Part shown: positions 13,001 to 24,000 of the stretch, piece by piece
Layout: every line of letters starts with the position of its first letter
Position numbering within the stretch: the stretch's first letter is position 1
NCBI RefSeq assembly: GCF_037975245.1
Contig: NC_092567.1
Location: 15,557,876-15,621,875, forward strand
Length of the DNA: 64,000 nt
Direction of reading: 5' to 3'
Source: Apostichopus japonicus
Taxonomy: Eukaryota > Echinodermata > Holothuroidea > Aspidochirotida > Stichopodidae
Translations under genes and position numbers: made by a program
The notes under the pieces: model-generated
What the model was told of the DNA's origin: nothing
The model's input: the letters and a program-made list of their open reading frames with translations, nothing else
Databases searched by the model: none

Positions 13001-15142
13001 TGGGTAGGCCCCCTCCCTGCACTCAGTCTCCCCATTCCACTACTGGTTACGCCATCGACCTAAGGCCATGTAGTCAAACTCTCTATGAAATGATAAACTA
13101 CATAATGTTTAAGTACCTTTTGAGAAACAAGGAATTCCATTCCTTTAACTATATCACACGAGAATCCAAGAAGTTCTTCTAATTGTTGTTCAGTTTTTGT
13201 TGCCAATCTCGAGTGCTTGTCTTCCACCTCAGGGTACCGAGCCATGATGAAATTTTGCAAGGAGCCATGTTCCAGATACTCGTAGTATATTGTGTATGGA
13301 ACTGAAATGAAGTGGAGTAGTTCACGATTTTCAATTATGTTCTGCATTCTGCGAATATTTGACAGCCTTTTGTATGAACTTTGTCATTTACTTGAATCAC
13401 ATTTCAACCAGTTGTCATTAGCATTGGTGTCTTTAAGGTTTTATCTTTTTCATGGAGTTTACTTCAACACGGAGACTAATATTACTACTAATCTATATAT
13501 ATTATCCATAACTCGTCATATGGTTATAATGATTTCTATTTTGACAAGCTAACACCCCGTTAATCCTACTATTGGAGTACAGCAAACGATGCGTGATATA
13601 AATTATTCTAGTATTCATGATGATTCATCAACGGAATGTCATACATTTGGAATGTGTGCTCAGCTTGTTATTCAAACTCATATGGAATATCCGTCTCTGA
13701 AAAGTTAACATTACATTAGCTAAAATAACACACGTAAGGTCACATGATTAGAATAGGTCACTACTCCACTGTTAACACGATAGACTTCGAACTTGGTGGG
13801 TGTATGCCTTGTCATTTTGCTGTACTGCTTCATTTGAGTTATGACGTCATAAGGCATAGGTCAAAGCTCACATAACCACAACACACCATTTTGGCTATTA
13901 CAAATCTACCGAATGACACAATGACCGGAACCACTACTCATGTGGGATATCTGACTCTGTAAGTTATCAATACATCAATTAATGTTAAATGCAACACGTG
14001 ATTACAGAAGATCAAAGGTCACAATTAGCTGAGTCTAAGGTGCTTTCACTTGCAAACAAAATGGTGTCATAAGTTGATGATGGAGGGAAACAAAAGTATA
14101 ACATAGCTCATAAATTGTTAACGTTCTGCTTAATATAATTTGTAAATTTAGCCTAATGTGGGTATTCTGAATAATATGATAAGGAATCACTATAACAACT
14201 TACACTCAGTAATCGAAATGAACAAACATTCTACTATATGAGGATGAATCCTAAGACTTTTAACACTTCTTGCAACGCGTTGGAAATTTCGAGCATCCTC
14301 TATGCTACATATCTCTGCAAAAGATATAAATATGGTCATAATTCCGAGTTCTTTTTCATTAATTATTTAATGTATCACTCGTACGCTAACTTAATTACGC
14401 ATCTGCGATTTGTATAATACCAATCTGCAATATGTTTATGCCAAGCAGCAAGTGCATTAAACTTGTCTTGTATGATTCGTTTCCATTTGGTACTCCTTCT
14501 AGTCATTCTCAATAATATAAAATAGTGAAAGTCGCTCGATAGTTTAGACGTTATACAGCATGTAGTTACTCGACGTCAAGAATTGTAAAAAAAAAACCTT
14601 TAATCTCATTTGCATACTTTGTAGTCATGAATTCTTGATTAAAATATTTGGCAAGACTGCTACATTGAAAAGTCCATTTCAAATTAAAACTATGTTCAAA
14701 ATCAACCCTTTTATCATGCTGATACTCACCCCGTAGGCTTTTGGCAAAACAAGTATGTTCTTTCTTGTCTTTGGTTCGAAAGTTACCTTGACGATATTCA
14801 AACAAAGAGCCAACATTGACGCACGTTTCAGAGTAAATATGAAATTTGTAGTTTGCCATGATGCTTTGTCTCTTTCGAACAAGAGTTGGTGATGCGTCCG
14901 TGGTAACGTCAAGGTCAACTGTGACAGAACCTAGTAAGTGAAAGATAGAATTCAGTTCATATTGTAGCTAACTGCAATTTCGATTTCTCGTTCGTTTTGA
15001 ACAAGATTATAGTTTTTACCCAAATGCATCTGAAGCTTCGAATTCCTGGCCGAGAATACAGCAGAATTATTAAGAAGTCATAAACAGAACACCGTACACC
15101 GTACACCGAACGGTATGATATTGTTACGGGGCGCGGGCGAGG

Positions 15143-15204
<62 letters not shown>

Positions 15205-15235
15205 GTATATTTGTATATATGTATATATATATATT

Positions 15236-15286
<51 letters not shown>

Positions 15287-15618
15287 GTATATATCGGTAG
15301 ATAGGAATTTAGGTATTACCGTCAAAAATAGGTGTATGTTGCATAGTATGCGAATTGGTAATTTGTATTCCCATGTCAAGACTCCGCCTTAGAAAGTAGA
15401 AAGAGAAGATACATGGAAGCTTCGAATTCCTGGCCGAGAATACAGCAGAATTATTAAGAAGTCATAAACAGAACACCGTACACCGTACACCGAACGGTAT
15501 GATATTGTTACGGGGCGCGGGCGAGGAGGTATATATATATATGTATATATATATATATAAATTATATATATATGTATATATATATGTATATTTGTATATA
15601 TGTATATATATATATATT

Positions 15619-15701
<83 letters not shown>

Positions 15702-18700
15702 CGGTAGATAGGAATTTAGGTATTACCGTCAAAAATAGGTGTATGTTGCAAAGTATGCGAATTGGTAATTTGTATTCCCATGTCAAGACTCCGCCTTAGA
15801 AAGTAGAAAGAGAAGATACATGGATAGTGGACATCATATCATTAGAGAGCATTTCAATATGATACAAACCATCAAGGCAGTAAGTGCAAACGACAAAAGA
15901 ATCGCATATCGCGTGTTTAGTACCACAATTTACTTTTGGAACTCCTTATTTCTTAACATATTTAAAACGATCGTCATGTATATATTAAGTAACATCATGT
16001 TTATTTATATATATTGCTCAAAATTCAAAGGATATTTCGATACTTCAGTTCAGTAATGACGATTTTGACATGTGCATGTAAAATCTGTAATCCGCATAAT
16101 GAATTTGTTTCGCTTTTCACCTGCCGTATTTCAAACGTATCGTAAGCCTCATCAAAGAGACTGTACGTACATACCTGACCACCTAATTGATACCCCAAAT
16201 TATAGTGGTGACATACATATACATAAAATCCTCTCTCCTATCATATTTAACGTCATCGTCTATTCCGTAAATCCTGACCTCTTTTCAGTATGTCTAAGTT
16301 TATATGTTGCACATTACAACTAGCTATCTAACAATCATCCATATCGTCCTTCAATTTTACTTTCCTCGTTACCAACTATCCATATTCTCTTTCATGGGAT
16401 GAGAAAGGGTTTCGAGTTTTTATAGGGTGGCACCCAAATGTCAATAACTGATATGTATCTTTAATGACAGGATGAAGAAAAGTGAGGCGAGTGACTTCGA
16501 TGGGTAAGAACATTTTAATAGATTTGCAAAGATAACAAAACAGTTTAAATACGTATGTCTATTGAATAACTCAATGAATAAGTATTACACTAAGCGTTGG
16601 TGATATTATATAAAAGCAGTCAATAAATACCATACCTTTCAGTTTCTCTATTTGTGCTACCTATAAAAAATAAAATGAAGCAGACAGAATTAAGAATAGT
16701 GTTAATCATTTAGTAGAGATAACATCGTCCGGCGTCTTATTTTTTTATTTACAGTGAATTTTGTTATCAAATTGGGTATAGACAGCATACACATCTTACT
16801 TTACAAAGTGCTAAGAACATAAACTAGCTGAATAATCTGTTCTGTACAATACTTACAATGTCTTCGAATTATACAGCACAATGCGGTTAAGATCGCATTA
16901 AAGAATACTGTTCCACTGATGATGAGTATTAATAATAGCATCTTATCTGATGGCAAATTAGATAAACAATGATTGTTTGTGTTAGTCTGTTTTTATGGTT
17001 CTACTAATCATACCCCACGTTAGTTGGAATCAACAACATCTTACACTTTTAAAAAAGTTTGTTAATAAACATAATTTGTCTGGCAGCAGAGTTTACAGGA
17101 ATGACTGTCATTTCAAACTGCAGATGATCAATGTAAAATATACAGTCTAAAATGTTACGTATAGTTTATTCTTGCATTATAAGTCTTTGTCCGTAAAATT
17201 ACTATATGACGACCGTTATTTTACACTATTCTATGTAAAATAGGCTAAAAACGTTGTTGATACAGTATTTTCCTTGAAATAAATGGGTCCTTGTCTGTAA
17301 AATTACCTTATTTTAACGGTTACTTAACACTTATTCTTGGTAGATATACAGTCTAAAAATTTAAATTATATAGTGTTTTTCTTATGGTCGCTGTGGTTTC
17401 TTATGGACGTTTGCTCGCTGTCTTTATATTGTATGTTAAATAGAAAAAAGTTGAACAAGGTCAAAGAGGGTTAGAGTAATCTTTAGTCATAAAGTAGGTA
17501 AAAGGGGTTTAATTTAAAGTTCTGTTATATTCACAAGAAAGTCTTTCACATAAATGTAGCTTAAGTCACTCTATTAATTACAAATTAGACATGCTACACA
17601 ATTTTTTCGCAGCTGCAAATGTAGTGCCCGCATACCAAAACACGTGTCAATAACAGTTGTTATCACCCCTGCTTGTCTGGTAGAATTACAATTTATTAAT
17701 GGAATTTAAAAAAAAAACACGAAGACAGTCTATCCTGCTAGTTTCTCACACTTTCTATTGCTCTACAACAATAATATTTGTTCTCTAAGTTACATATGCA
17801 CTTGATGTGTTCTAAGTTCATTCAAGTTCACTGCATTATGTGACTACAGGAAGTAGTCTTCTCATTGCTTCAAAGTCATGCTTTTGGCAGCCGTCATCTA
17901 CCCCAGATCTGCTTTCAATTCATCCCTCATTGCAATAACGGCAGATGATGTTTTGGACTTGACTTGACTATCCAGTCCGTAAAGAACCTTTTGAACAAAC
18001 TCTCAAGTAATTGCACATTAACAAGGATAGTTAAGGTCTAAGACATAAAATAGCTTAAAGCAAACATCAAGAGCCTGTAAAATGTCTGCTGCTATAATCC
18101 ATGTCAATCTGTCACAACGAAACTTTGATGGGTAGCATACCTATCACCCACATTAAGACAAGAAGCTGGCGGAACTCAACTTCCTCCAAGTATTTCGGCA
18201 AAGTGGTATCAACCTTCAACACTCAGAAAAAAACAAAGGTGCTAAGCATAACACCGTTTCCTAAAACTTTTTGCAAACAAATGCAACAGAACTTGTATAT
18301 CAAAGTAGGATAGCTCATTGACATCAATTAAAAATCTAGGCCTATCCATGTAAGTTCGCCCATAAACAGCCTAGGTTACATTCTAACAGTACAGCAGGGA
18401 CAGAGCCTACTTAAACAAAAACAGATTTATGTTATAGTCCTAACAAATAGTCCTAGCTTAACTTGGTAGCAGTTGTGCCTAACGCTGGGCTAGGCGTAGC
18501 GTTGATACTAGCAGGCCGAGCCAAATGCCAGGCTATGCGTAAACACAAATTGACAAAGGTCCCGATCGTGATAGTCTAGGCTAAATTTCTGTCGTAAAAC
18601 TTGGCATGAACTCATAAAAATAACTTTTAATTGAGACGATTCGATCCATTTTTTTAGGGCAGCACTTCAGAGGGCGGTAATAGTCATGACAACCGCATGG

Positions 18701-21038
18701 CCATGGCCTCGGGATGCTGCAGTATCACATTAGCCTTCGAGCAGGACAGCTCACTAATGTGAAGTAATGCACAGCCTTGCTCGACTGCTAGCATCATGTT
18801 GGCTAATGCATTGCTAATGTTAGACCTTCCCTAACGTTAGGCCTCATTGGAGGGATACTTAAATCTAGTTTTGGTAAACCACGTTTGCTAAAATAACAGG
18901 AGTTTAAACAAGTTTTAAAAACCTACTGTTTCTGGTAAATGCGACAGGAATTTACTTTACTTAACTTTTTTTTTTAAGTGTAGATGATCTTATGATAGTA
19001 TTATATTGACATAAAATTGCTGAAAAAAATCGTATTTCTTTTCCAATTGAGGAAGAGGGAAGTTCACATACGACACAGACACTAACCAGGTTCCATAGTT
19101 TGGTCCGTCACGTACATGGGTACGTTGTAGAAGTTATAACAAGTTATATCAGTTCGATATGTTACAGAAGTAGTTCCTGCAACAAGCCACTAAACCTTTT
19201 CTTTCCTTTTAGCCTAAAAAATGATTGATGTCGTTTACATGTCATTAAGATTTTGATGGAAGTAACTCTAAAAAACCTACAGTTGGGCTCACCTTCGATG
19301 AAAAGAGCGATGTGGTTAAAATCAGCTTCTGCTGTTGTAGTATTATCATCTAAATTTCAAGAGTAAAATGTAAAAGTCGTATATAAGGAACAAGTAAGCG
19401 TTGCCCTTACTTAGAACTGTTAATGATAACATATCAAGCAACGCTATGCTGTAAGAAAGTCCTGGGGTTAAGAAGACATTCATTAGCAGTTTTACCGTTG
19501 ATGTTTGCGAAAGAATGTACTCTTAACACACTGGTTTGTCATTTTAAGGACCATAGTGTTCCATTTTGATGGGAGTATCAAATTGTCACAATCGATTTTT
19601 ATTAGTATCAGAAACATTGCAATATAACACATTGAGGTGAAAACAATTGCCTATCCATTTGGCACACAAACGGGGTTTGCTTGAAATTCTCATTCACTCA
19701 ATTTTGGTAAGGAGTAAACAGTTTGGCAAAAGGTACCTCGTCATTACTGTGTGACTATGTTACTGCACAGAAGAACCCCGCCTAAAAAAAAGCCTTGTAA
19801 GCATTCAACTTGATATCACAGCTAATCAAATATCCAAAAATGCGTAAGTCGAACAAGTTATGTACATTCTTTAAAATGAAATACAAAATAAGGCTTTAAA
19901 TTTGGATGTAGGAACCATACCATTCCAAGCTTAGACAAAATTTATATAATGGAAACATGTATATTATTCCTACTTGATGAGGTGACTTGATCCTTCATAT
20001 TGTTGATGCTACTCGGTGTGGTGCCAATTGGTATCTCAGCTGTTAAAAACAAAAAACAAAAACTAGGTTATCGCCGTCATTACAATGTGCGATTGAATTT
20101 TTCTCGATACTTGTTTGTATCGAAATGTCGACTTTTTATTCCAAAATATTGGCAAATCATTTCAACTTTCGAATTTGCTCTAGGATATCAAAACTTTCAA
20201 TATATCTTCGTAGTTTTAACTTTTTGGGATATGTTGTACGGTATTATCAAGTATTTATTTGTAAACACTAATGAAACTTCACGCAAGCACGTTTTGACGG
20301 CGGCACAATGTGTATAAGTTCATATTTGGTATTCCATACATGGTTTGTAATACTCAGTTAACAATAACTGCTCAAGATAATTTCAAACAGACTATTAAAA
20401 CTATTGGATCTATTTTTTTATACATCCACTAGGAGTTATTCATCGACCACAGTCATATCTTTGCTACCGGCTTTCACCGTTTGATCAACTCCACCGTGCA
20501 TGATGCATTAGTGTAACAATATGTGATTTGTGGGTGCTATAGTTTTAAATATCACACATACCTTTAACTTTAAAGAAAAATTTGGCGCTGGCGTTATTTC
20601 CGTAGGAACAGGAGAAATTCCTTTCACTAGTTTGGTTAACCTGCATTTCAACATTTAGAGACCATAACGTATCGTTGCAACTTCCCATTGAAATTCCGTC
20701 TAATGGGTTTTTTTGTACCGAGGTCCTGAAAATTTTCTTCGTATTTTCTTTCCAAATAATGTGTGCAGTTGTCTTCTTTACTGGGCAAACTAGACATACT
20801 AGTGTGTTAAGCTTTACGTGGCATTCAATCTCATCTCCTGTAAACTCTGCAGTCGATGGACATATGATCAAATCTTGTAGAAAAGCTGGAAATGCAAAAA
20901 TTACATCTGATTGTAATTAAACGCAGTAAGTTGTTCAGGATATGTAATTTGAAAATAAATAGTTAAATCCATACCTCTTTCAAATAGGAAAAGTAAGCCC
21001 AAGATGTTGTACACAGTGGAGTACCTGAAGACTGCCAT
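6952..21038 (-). CDS. Ig-domain transmembrane receptor with a complete tyrosine-kinase-like domain that appears catalytically dead (pseudokinase)
   Basis: Fourteen exons can be joined on the minus strand with matching phases: 21038-20975 (signal peptide), 20885-20562 (Ig), 20039-19974 and 19349-19293 (stalk), 16946-16857 (transmembrane), 16660-16631 (juxtamembrane; donor uncertain, 16636 possible), 14930-14730, 14314-14204, 13301-13117, 12493-12374, 12035-11924, 7589-7493, 7357-7252 and 7020-6952 (stop TAA). The sum is 1632 nt, about 543 residues. The kinase fold is recognisable throughout: FAKSL (beta-3 lysine), [19 protein letters not shown] (hinge), [17 protein letters not shown] (subdomain IX), [12 protein letters not shown] (subdomain XI). 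The HRDLAARN loop reads [11 protein letters not shown] reads DIR, and the alpha-C glutamate position is Val. It should therefore bind partners or ATP but not phosphorylate. Large introns at 7.6-11.9 and 17-19.3 kb hold transposons. The gene is head-to-head with the Ig-NACHT gene at 24.8 kb. The exon assembly is inference; the domain matches are seen. Confidence 0.82.
7252..7589 (-). CDS. Pseudokinase C-lobe exons (subdomains X-XI)
   Basis: Exon 7589-7493 encodes [18 protein letters not shown] and then a QPSCCPGS stretch, matching the PYPG...L...I..G...P..CP segment of tyrosine kinases. It ends in phase 2 at GTAAGT. Exon 7357-7252 completes an Ile codon and continues [20 protein letters not shown], matching IY.IM..CW....RPTF. 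The structural arginine of subdomain XI is retained (HRLTF). The two joined exons reproduce the family spacing exactly. Confidence 0.82.
7691..7926. mobile_element. MITE-like palindromic element, 236 bp, in an intron of the pseudokinase gene
   Basis: The ends are perfect inverted repeats (ACCGAGCCTAAGGTGAGGTT at the left, its reverse complement at the right). A second inner inverted pair carries ACGAACGGAGGGATTACATG. There is no coding capacity. No clear target-site duplication is visible, so the superfamily is not assigned. Confidence 0.8.
8340..8714 (+). CDS. Cysteine-rich (CXC-like) C-terminal module of a repeat-borne protein
   Basis: A 124-residue ORF starts [20 protein letters not shown] and ends in an acidic tail (SDSDYDE). 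It contains LPPT..AL.QHI.R......W, then [17 protein letters not shown] and CTDLCQC. From memory of animal repeat-borne proteins, an LPPT...ALRQH...W segment followed by C..KARC.CR....CTD.C.C is a recurrent C-terminal module of large uncharacterised, transposon-associated proteins. Here the module stands alone between inverted repeats. It may be a captured fragment rather than a functional gene. There is no obvious upstream partner in frame. Confidence 0.55.
   Translation: MAESDKLPPTPCALKQHIHRVQIQATVWGQASVAQQQFLDPLKHGFYKDTTGQVKSVTTEVLPAPKAIVEMVRCQRRADCSKARCSCRSNNLSCTDLCQCVTQCQNDEDSRNDILLASDSDYDE
8842..9165. repeat. Diverged tandem duplication, unit about 162 bp
   Basis: The block with GTTTAGCCTATTATACTTGG, then TTAGCCGTTAAAATCA and GAAAATCCAAGATG, recurs one unit later with modest divergence, ending GAAAATCCAAGATGGCCGCC. 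Both copies lie inside the 8190-9330 element. Confidence 0.8.
9750..9895. repeat. Minisatellite of about 20-bp units (TTTAAATCGACATATACCGA-like)
   Basis: Units such as TTTAAATCGACATATACCGA and their partial inverses (AATCGGTATATGTCA) repeat about seven times with substitutions. Because the units occur in both orientations, the array can fold on itself. Confidence 0.8.
9900..11923. other. Intron of the pseudokinase gene with a decayed minus-strand ORF
   Basis: The minus-strand frame at 10487-10242 (81 codons, starting [20 protein letters not shown]) and an adjoining interrupted frame with Gly/Arg-rich [11 protein letters not shown] near 10080-10030 look like a degraded mobile-element protein, but no family is recognised. 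The rest is AT-rich with no exon match to the kinase. Confidence 0.35.
11924..12035 (-). CDS. Pseudokinase exon: activation-segment end and subdomain IX
   Basis: Flanked by TTCTAG and GTGGGC, phase 0 to phase 1. It encodes [20 protein letters not shown] followed by [17 protein letters not shown]. This matches the tyrosine-kinase P.KW.APE.L...Y....[16 protein letters not shown] segment. APE is SPE here, and the structural Asp of subdomain IX is kept. It joins in frame to the neighbouring exons on both sides. Confidence 0.88.
12374..12493 (-). CDS. Pseudokinase exon: catalytic loop and DFG region, both altered
   Basis: A phase 0-0 exon of 40 codons reading [20 protein letters not shown] followed by [12 protein letters not shown]. 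It aligns with F.HRDLAARNVLL..G..KI.DFG. The catalytic Asp of HRD is Val, the metal-binding Asn is Lys, and the DFG Phe and Gly are Ile and Arg, with only the DFG Asp kept. The frame is otherwise open and spliced cleanly (GTAAGT donor, AG acceptor), so this is not simple decay. The loss of activity is inferred from these residues. Confidence 0.85.
13117..13301 (-). CDS. Pseudokinase exon: hinge and helices D-E
   Basis: Begins after TTTCAG and ends before GTACTT, phase 1 to 0, 185 nt. It encodes [17 protein letters not shown], then a charged insert of about 20 residues, then [18 protein letters not shown]. This matches the tyrosine-kinase hinge (YEY...G.L..FL) and helix E (A..IA.GM.YL..K). It precedes the catalytic-loop exon with compatible phase. 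Confidence 0.88.
13302..14203. other. Intron of the pseudokinase gene
   Basis: No additional exon, repeat or RNA gene is recognised between the helix-C and hinge exons. Confidence 0.5.
14204..14930 (-). CDS. Pseudokinase N-lobe exons (glycine loop, beta-3 Lys, helix C)
   Basis: Exon 14930-14730 (phase 1-1) encodes a juxtamembrane [20 protein letters not shown] and then [14 protein letters not shown] and HTCFAKSL. The glycine-rich loop is poorly conserved, but the beta-3 lysine (FAK) is present. Exon 14314-14204 continues [20 protein letters not shown] and then [11 protein letters not shown], the helix C to beta-4 segment. The glutamate expected three residues after Phe is Val, so the Lys-Glu salt bridge would be absent. 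Donor GTGAGT and acceptor TTTGCAG are both clear. Confidence 0.83.
15032..15825. repeat. Recent tandem duplication (about 0.39-0.41 kb unit) with variable (TA)n core, in an intron
   Basis: Copy 1 (15032-15415) and copy 2 (15417-15825) both start at GAAGCTTCGAATTCCTGGCC, share CACCGTACACCGTACACCGA, contain a TA/TATATG microsatellite and end AGAGAAGATACATGGA. Outside the TA tract they differ at almost no position (for example GCATAGTATG against GCAAAGTATG), so the duplication is young. All YIYIYI-rich frames here are microsatellite artefacts. Confidence 0.93.
15826..16630. other. Intron of the pseudokinase gene
   Basis: Two short plus-strand frames (15820-16056, 16072-16323) have no recognisable domain. 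Nothing else is seen. Confidence 0.4.
16631..16660 (-). CDS. Small juxtamembrane exon of the pseudokinase gene (donor uncertain)
   Basis: After acceptor TTTTTATAG it encodes STNRETER. The stronger-looking donor (GTATGG, exon end 16636) would end in phase 2, which does not fit the next exon at 14930. A donor five bases further on (GTATTT, exon end 16631) ends in phase 1 and keeps the frame. An extra unseen microexon is the alternative. Confidence 0.5.
16857..16946 (-). CDS. Transmembrane exon of the pseudokinase gene
   Basis: A phase 1-1 exon of 90 nt, acceptor CCATCAG and donor GTAAGT. It encodes [20 protein letters not shown] and then [10 protein letters not shown]. This is about 22 hydrophobic residues followed by a basic stop-transfer stretch, which orients the Ig part outside and the kinase part in the cytoplasm. 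Confidence 0.82.
16947..19292. other. Large intron of the pseudokinase gene
   Basis: No exon fits between the stalk and transmembrane exons. A frame at 18101-18313 has no recognisable domain. Confidence 0.45.
19293..20039 (-). CDS. Extracellular stalk exons of the pseudokinase gene
   Basis: Two small phase 1-1 exons. 20039-19974 (after TTAACAG, before GTAGGA) encodes [20 protein letters not shown]. 19349-19293 (after TTTAG, before GTGAGC) encodes [18 protein letters not shown]. Both are Ser/Thr/Asn-rich, as expected for a stalk. They are assigned by phase, splice sites and position rather than by homology. Each is a multiple of three and could be skipped without breaking the frame. Confidence 0.58.
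20562..20885 (-). CDS. Ig-like domain exon of the pseudokinase gene
   Basis: A phase 1-1 exon. The acceptor at 20886 (CAG before CTTTTC) is preferred because the decayed copy at 36.09 kb has the same CAG/CT boundary; an AG at 20874 is an alternative. Core features are [16 protein letters not shown], then [16 protein letters not shown] and, near the end, WSLNVEMQV and RNFSCSYG. Besides the Ig B-strand and F-strand cysteines there are extra cysteines (VCLVC and GSCND). NDT, NQT and NAS are possible N-glycosylation sites. The donor is GTATGT. Confidence 0.8.
20975..21038 (-). CDS. First coding exon of the pseudokinase gene: signal peptide
   Basis: ATG at 21038-21036, then [20 protein letters not shown], ending in phase 1 at GTATGG. 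It is hydrophobic with a short N-region. The same exon (MADFRFFTVYNILSLF...) recurs in the pseudogene at 35.93 kb, which supports the start. It joins the Ig exon across a short intron of about 90 bases. Confidence 0.78.
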
Positions 21039-24000
21039 TACACCAGTAAATGCTTAGTAACACATTTATTAAAATATCTACTAACTATCCGTGCCAATCA
21101 CGCGAAAGGAAATACTCACAAACACTGTGCTTATCATTTCACAGGCAACTACAAGGAAGAAAGTGAACGTTATGTGATACCCGAGCGTTAACAAGTATCA
21201 CTCGAACGATTGTTTCATATTTGGGCGTGCTGCTTTATGTATGCAAGTTTCAATTGGTGGATGATCACAAGCTCAAATCTGGCTACAGGTGAAGCCCTGG
21301 AACCATTGTAGTTGCTCATCTATTGACCAAGTTTTTACCCCAATGTGACCCCGTCAGAGGTTTGTGAACCGTTGTTGTTCCGAAGTACAACTCTTTCACA
21401 GGCTTGGAACAAAGAAGACATCGTTGTGCGATTGTCAATTATTTGTTGAAGCCATTGACAATGCCTATACCGGGTTGCATGTACCTAATGTTATACGCAG
21501 TACGGTAACAGTGGTAACGTGTTTTTTATGAAGCCATTTAACATATGGAAGCATACGCGCAATTTGCTATTGGTTTACTGTGTGACACCCATTGTTTTGC
21601 AATTGAAACATTTATCTATCCTGCGACGCTAAATACATTAGCTTTCATTAAGATTTGATGTTGGACTGAGTGTTTGAAAATAAAACAAAATGTTGTCGTT
21701 TTATGAGAATATCCTCGGACACACGAAATTTCTTTTGTTCTCTGACTCACAACGCTATTTATTGGTCAAAAGGATTGATTTGGGGCAAACGGTTTAGAAT
21801 TGTAAGTTAGCAATGTCCTGCGGAAAATAATATATTTCATGGTTATGCTGACTAAAACAACGGTACTGTGTTGTGGGGATTACCGTTCTGCACTATAATA
21901 CACATGATAATTTTGAAATGCAAAATTGTAGTTATGTTTGCTATGTTTATAACCACTCGCACGATATTCTTCAAATTTGATAGAATTTTGCCATATGACA
22001 TGGACACGAAGAACTTCCAGAATGACGGCTGAGAGGTCAATGACCCAATAATCTGAGAGACTAATGACCCAATGATGCAAATAGTAATATTTTGCAATGA
22101 AAGGAAGACAGACCTGAATAGATATGCAACTTTCTTATGTTCAGTACTATCAAAATACATAGTTCTAATGGCGTCTTTGATCAACACGTAATTTAAGTCT
22201 CATGTGTCCGGCAAGATCAGCTGGCAATTGTATCTTCTTTGTATTTTCTTTAATATACGAACTGTTTTGTACATGATTTGTATATTTCCTTTCTTCCGTT
22301 TTATTTGAGAGACTAGAGGGGAAAGGGGAACGGTTTTATTGACATCCAGGCATTATAATGACTGGTCAGTAGTCAGAGCTGTAATAATTGGTATGATAAC
22401 TCCTTATATTTGCATGGTTTTGATATGTAACCTTTACAATTAACTTGTTGTTTCCTTTGTTATGACAGTCCTATTTAAGTCTTCATTTTCTAAAGTGACT
22501 GTTTTGTAATGAAAGGCGGAGAAATAAATAGTCAAATACACAGTCCAAATACGACGCGTTGTAACTAGCTGTTCAGTTTGCATCTCTATAAAGTTGTCAT
22601 GCCACAAAAGTAGACAAAAAGTTAAAAAAGGACTTCAGATTATATTATTCATCAAGTTCCTTAGGATTATATAACGTATCGTTCTCACTTTTTATTAATT
22701 AACAATTTAGTTACAATAGTTATCAGTCATTGTACGTGGACCAAGATAACCCTTTCCCAACAATTTCTCTTTTCAAACAATGAAGGGCTTATTGTATTTC
22801 CTTGTTTCGATTCAAACACTCTAATTTCTCTAAAAGTGCTTTTATTATCAGTATCATAAGCTCATTCACATTTTGTAGAATCTCATGCTAAAGCTAAAGT
22901 GCGAAATCTGCCAATCTCGATTGTTGGAATTTTTTCTCTTAGATACTTCTAAAAATGTGTAGTTGAAGTAGTTTCATGTATAACTATAAAAAAACAGAAC
23001 AATGATACTTCCTGATAAGGTGGGAGTTCCTGTACATACTTTTGTACTTAATCTTCATTTTGAATATTCAGATATGTTTGGTACAATGAAATTGTCAATA
23101 ATTTGTAAGAAACGTCTAAATATAGATTTTAATTTATCATAATGATGCATTCACTTTGAACTTAGAATTGTCAACATTTTTGTGAAATTTCTCATGTTCA
23201 AACCAACCAATCCTCTCTAAGGCAGCAATAACCCAAAACCGGCAGTTGAAGCGGCCATTATTTATACCTAGCGTGGAATCAGTAAACCTTAAGTGCCCAT
23301 TGCTTATTCATGTAGATATAAAAATAGGCCCTTCTGTGTTTATCCGTCGTGCCCACCAGAAATAGCATTCATACGGCCAGCCCAGTAATGACCAACGCCC
23401 CTAAGTATGTTCAAGGCCCCTTGGAATCACCAAATCGGCTATAAGATTGGCTGTCTGGAAAACTAAAAGATTAAATTGATAGTAAGTGTAGCAAAATAAG
23501 TCAAAATAATGGTAAAGTATTTCGGTAAGGCGAGGGATGTTTCGCAGTTTTATCAAACCAACTTCCGATGACGATAAAGAAGTACAATAACGAAGTACAA
23601 TTCGACCTAAACATACCATGTCATCGATGTGTAGTGTTTATTATCCCCATATTTAAGTGATACAGTATTTGGTTAATTTGATCTCATTTAGTGATTGAGG
23701 TATATCGGGGGTAGACAAATTTAGCTTCAAAACAATACATTTCCCCCGTGGGTCCGCTAGGTTTTGTGCACCGATCGCTCATGTAGTTTATCGAGCAATG
23801 TTAAAGTGCAACAAATAGTTCATTACAGTAAGCTACTGTTGTAAGTTCTTTCCCATATAGCTGCACATTCGGTGCATTGGCAGATGTCAGCGTATTTGTG
23901 CATTGTTGTGAACATTAATATATCACAGTTTACCCATTGACCTTCGTACCGGGATTGTTTGTGTTAGGTTATATGCATGACTATCACGTCTATAGTTAAC

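Noticed and set aside
15115-15799. Open frames rich in Tyr-Ile repeats on both strands
   Set aside because: They are translations of the (TA)n microsatellite in a duplicated intronic segment; no domain or splice structure is present.
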